From Vibrio sp. 10N.261.45.E2 (GTDB lineage: Bacteria; Pseudomonadota; Gammaproteobacteria; Enterobacterales; Vibrionaceae): a stretch of 64,000 bases of DNA. This document shows positions 62,122 to 64,000 of this stretch, in pieces. The DNA is taken from NCBI RefSeq assembly GCF_002875705.1, contig NZ_MCZZ01000128.1, positions 25,079 to 89,078 on the forward strand. The letters are read 5' to 3'. Within the stretch, counting starts at the first letter, position 1. Each line of letters begins with the position of its first letter. The translations under genes and the position numbers were made by a program. The notes under the pieces are model-generated. The model saw nothing but the letters and a program-made list of their open reading frames with translations, did no database searches and had not been told where the DNA came from.

Positions 62122-63486
62122 TTACCACCAAGCTTCTGCTTGAATACCGAATACGTATTCAGTATCTTCATTTGTACCAAATGCGTCATCATTTTCAGTG
62201 TCTAGGATGTAAGAACCGTAAACACGAATTTCAGGGCGAGCCCAGAAGCTGTCACCCATAGCCCAAGCTTGAGCTACAGTGAATTTAGCATTACCGAAGT
62301 CTTCTTTAGCCGAACCGCCTTTCGCAATCTGTTCACCAGCATTGTAACCAGCTTCGAATACAGTGCGCATTGTGTCATTCCACTTATACATAGGACGAAC
62401 CACAACTGAGTACTGGTCAATATCGAAATTTTGATTAGTGTAGTTGCCACTAGTATCTTTACCACCGATGTCGCTACCTGCTAGGTAAGCTAATTGGTGA
62501 CCCATTTCCCAAGATTCGCCTAGGTTCATCACACCCCAGTTAATCAAGCGGTAACCGGTTGCGTCATTTTGAGCGCCAGAGCGGTCATACCATGCACCTG
62601 AACCACCGAAACTAGACATTTGAGCGCCGTAACCGTTAGTACCGTATTGAAGAACAGTTTGGTTAAAACCATTGTCCATACCTTGGTGAATGATACCAGT
62701 AACCATCAAACCATCATCAGCTTGAACATCTTGACCACTTGATTCAGTAGCAAAGTTGTAAGCTAATGCAACTTCTAGAGACGCATCAGACCACAGACCA
62801 ATGTTTGCTAAGCGAACATCTGCGATATAACCGTTAACTGTTTCGCCTTTGTAAGCAGTTGCGTCTTCATAGTTACTAGCGTCATCTAACACTGCCTTTT
62901 CACAAGTTGCGCTACCTTTACAAGCTTTCAATTTCGCTTGTCCTGCTGCTGTTAATACTGCAGTTGTACCATTTTCAACATTTTGAGAGCCATTATCTTG
63001 AATCAGCGCAACAGAAAGCTTCTGGTCACCAATAGATAAGTTTTCAATACCACCACCGGTACCTGATGTGTTTAGGAAGTAAAAGTCAGTGATGTGGATA
63101 TCTTTACGTTGGTAGTATGTTTTACCAGCCCAAAGCGTTGCTTCTTTGTCAGAAGCGATCACGCCTTTAGCTTTAACAGCAAATTGTGCAACGTTGAAGT
63201 CGCCGTCTTCCCAACCATTCGCGCCGTCTGCACCAGATGCAATCATTGACTCAAGACGCCATGTTTGCTCACCAGTTTTCAGTTCTTCTGCAAAACCAAA
63301 CTCAGAGTAGTTATCATTTTCGTTACCTAGACGACCAATACCGTTTTTGTTTACAGATACGTCACCACCAGAATTTCCGCTGATACCAGTACCAGCACGC
63401 ATGTAACCGTTAAAGTCAACAGCGAACGCAGAGCCAGCAGCTAGCGTAGTCGCCACTGCAGCAGCAATCAAACTTACTTTTTTCAT
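62122..63486 (-). CDS. lamB: Maltoporin LamB
   Basis: 454 aa from ATG 63486, which has GGAGTTAAG upstream and gives the signal peptide KKVSLIAAAVATTLAAGSAFA; an upstream in-frame ATG (63498) overlaps that ribosome site. Mature start VDFNGYMRAGTGIS and the end TEYVFGIQAEAWW (terminal aromatic) are typical of an 18-stranded trimeric maltoporin. A Cys pair (KACKGSATCEKAV, about 176-186) sits in an external loop. Outer-membrane channel for maltodextrins. The upstream region carries MalT-box cores. Confidence 0.95.
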   Translation of the reverse strand: MKKVSLIAAAVATTLAAGSAFAVDFNGYMRAGTGISGNSGGDVSVNKNGIGRLGNENDNYSEFGFAEELKTGEQTWRLESMIASGADGANGWEDGDFNVAQFAVKAKGVIASDKEATLWAGKTYYQRKDIHITDFYFLNTSGTGGGIENLSIGDQKLSVALIQDNGSQNVENGTTAVLTAAGQAKLKACKGSATCEKAVLDDASNYEDATAYKGETVNGYIADVRLANIGLWSDASLEVALAYNFATESSGQDVQADDGLMVTGIIHQGMDNGFNQTVLQYGTNGYGAQMSSFGGSGAWYDRSGAQNDATGYRLINWGVMNLGESWEMGHQLAYLAGSDIGGKDTSGNYTNQNFDIDQYSVVVRPMYKWNDTMRTVFEAGYNAGEQIAKGGSAKEDFGNAKFTVAQAWAMGDSFWARPEIRVYGSYILDTENDDAFGTNEDTEYVFGIQAEAWW

Positions 63487-63624
63487 TCTTAACTCCATTA
63501 AGGACGATTTATTTTAGGTTTTTATATTTTGCTCTCTTGCGGCAACCAAAGGCAGTTATGGTAGTCGTAAGATAGAGAGGTTTAGGGTTTCCCCTGATTC
63601 GTTTCAACGGGGTCAATATTAAGA

Positions 63625-63737
63625 GGGGATGACAAGTTTGACTTCCTCCACCCCTAACTAAATTAAGGGGGACTAGAGGGGAGTAGAAAATATACAGAAC
63701 GGTATTTTAAAGAGGTAGATCACTTAATCTAGGAGGA
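63625..63737. promoter_or_regulatory. MalT-box cluster between lamB and glgX
   Basis: Cores matching GGAKGA: GGGGATGA (+, 63625-63632), GGAGGA (-, 63649-63644), GGGGAGTAG (+, 63678-63686, one mismatch) and GGAGGA (+, 63732-63737). Mixed-orientation clusters of this motif are how MalT promoters are built. It would control lamB-malM on one side and glgX on the other. The rest of 63487-63919 shows no other supported element. Confidence 0.6.
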
Positions 63738-63919
63738 GTAGACAGCACTCAGATCTAATTATTCAGCATAAGTGAGATCTACTTCAAATATATAATTTGA
63801 ACTTCATCGATGAATTATTTTTTTAACCGTAATTATTCTGTGAAGTTGCTTGACCTTACTGTGACAAAGCCTTTTACTTATAGTTCACTGATGTCGATAA
63901 ACGAACAAGAAATCAAGCA

Positions 63920-64000
63920 ATGACTAGAACGCTCGCTCGCCCTTATCCACTAGGCGCAACGCTAGGTAACACTGGCTGTAACTTTTCAATTTATTCTCCC
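63920..64000 (+). CDS. glgX: Glycogen debranching enzyme GlgX, N-terminal fragment
   Basis: Twenty-seven codons from ATG 63920 to the window edge, starting MTRTLARPYPLGATLGNTGC and continuing NFSIYSP. The pattern P-x-P-L-G-A-x2-x-x-x-G-x-NF-x-x-(F/Y)S is the start of GlgX/isoamylase CBM48 domains (E. coli GlgX: PLGAHYDGQGVNFTLFSA). Hydrolyses alpha-1,6 branches of phosphorylase-limited glycogen. The catalytic domain is outside the window. Divergent from lamB, sharing the MalT-box region. Confidence 0.75.
   Translation, partial: MTRTLARPYPLGATLGNTGCNFSIYSP

Noticed and set aside
1..64000. CRISPR arrays, prophage, integron (VCR) cassettes, rRNA or tRNA genes
   Set aside because: I looked for regularly spaced repeats, phage structural genes, VCR-like attC sites and tRNA cloverleafs and saw none.

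Overview
The window reads as a stretch of the second (smaller) chromosome of a marine Vibrio, probably of the Splendidus/Harveyi type. The basis is a thermolabile-hemolysin (TLH) gene, a Qrr quorum-sensing sRNA with a sigma-54 promoter and LuxO boxes, the malT/malPQ/glgB cluster that Vibrio carries on chromosome II, a second Pst phosphate operon and Vibrio-type lpp. No rRNA, tRNA, IS element, prophage or CRISPR array is visible. Species assignment is inference.

Layout. 1-4353: end of a VWA/TPR (BatC-like) gene, batD, and a convergent GAF-GGDEF diguanylate cyclase. 4543-8385: pstSCAB on the minus strand behind a Pho-box-like promoter. 8687-14079: a chemoreceptor with a possible Fur box, then a lipolytic cluster (lipase plus its foldase, divergent from the TLH phospholipase). 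14192-17310: DEAD-box helicase, lpp, and an L,D-transpeptidase convergent with lpp. 17657-23155: deoD, an InsA-like zinc-ribbon protein of unknown function, and a TPR / TPR-GGDEF pair. 23185-30003: EamA transporter, yiaW-yiaV-like pair, a three-gene ECF transporter (UPF0397 S component, double ATPase, EcfT) behind a MetJ-like operator, and a small TetR-like regulator.

30066-40520 is the maltodextrin/glycogen core: glgB, malQ and malP on the minus strand, divergent from malT, with CRP and MalT-box candidates between malP and malT. Its other half lies at 59291-64000: cytoplasmic GH13 amylase, malM, lamB and the start of glgX, with a cluster of MalT-box cores between lamB and glgX. LamB admits maltodextrins, MalP/MalQ/amylase degrade them, GlgB/GlgX turn glycogen over, and MalT controls the set.

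Between the two halves lie: the qrr sRNA (40641-40751, minus); the undecaprenyl-phosphate translocase popT; a copper-delivery module (unknown 146-aa protein, SCO, PCuAC); a 15-codon peptide ORF and a structured leader before rsgA; an sstT serine/threonine transporter broken by an (AT)n frameshift; a Sel1-repeat protein; a complete tetrathionate respiration locus (ttrRS divergent from ttrBCA) with three palindromes in the shared promoter; and LysR, Lrp, LysE-type and DUF1294 genes.

The least obvious content is non-coding: the Qrr RNA and its control sites, the MetJ-like box before the ECF transporter, a nested inverted repeat between malP and malQ, and several short tandem repeats, one of which inactivates sstT.
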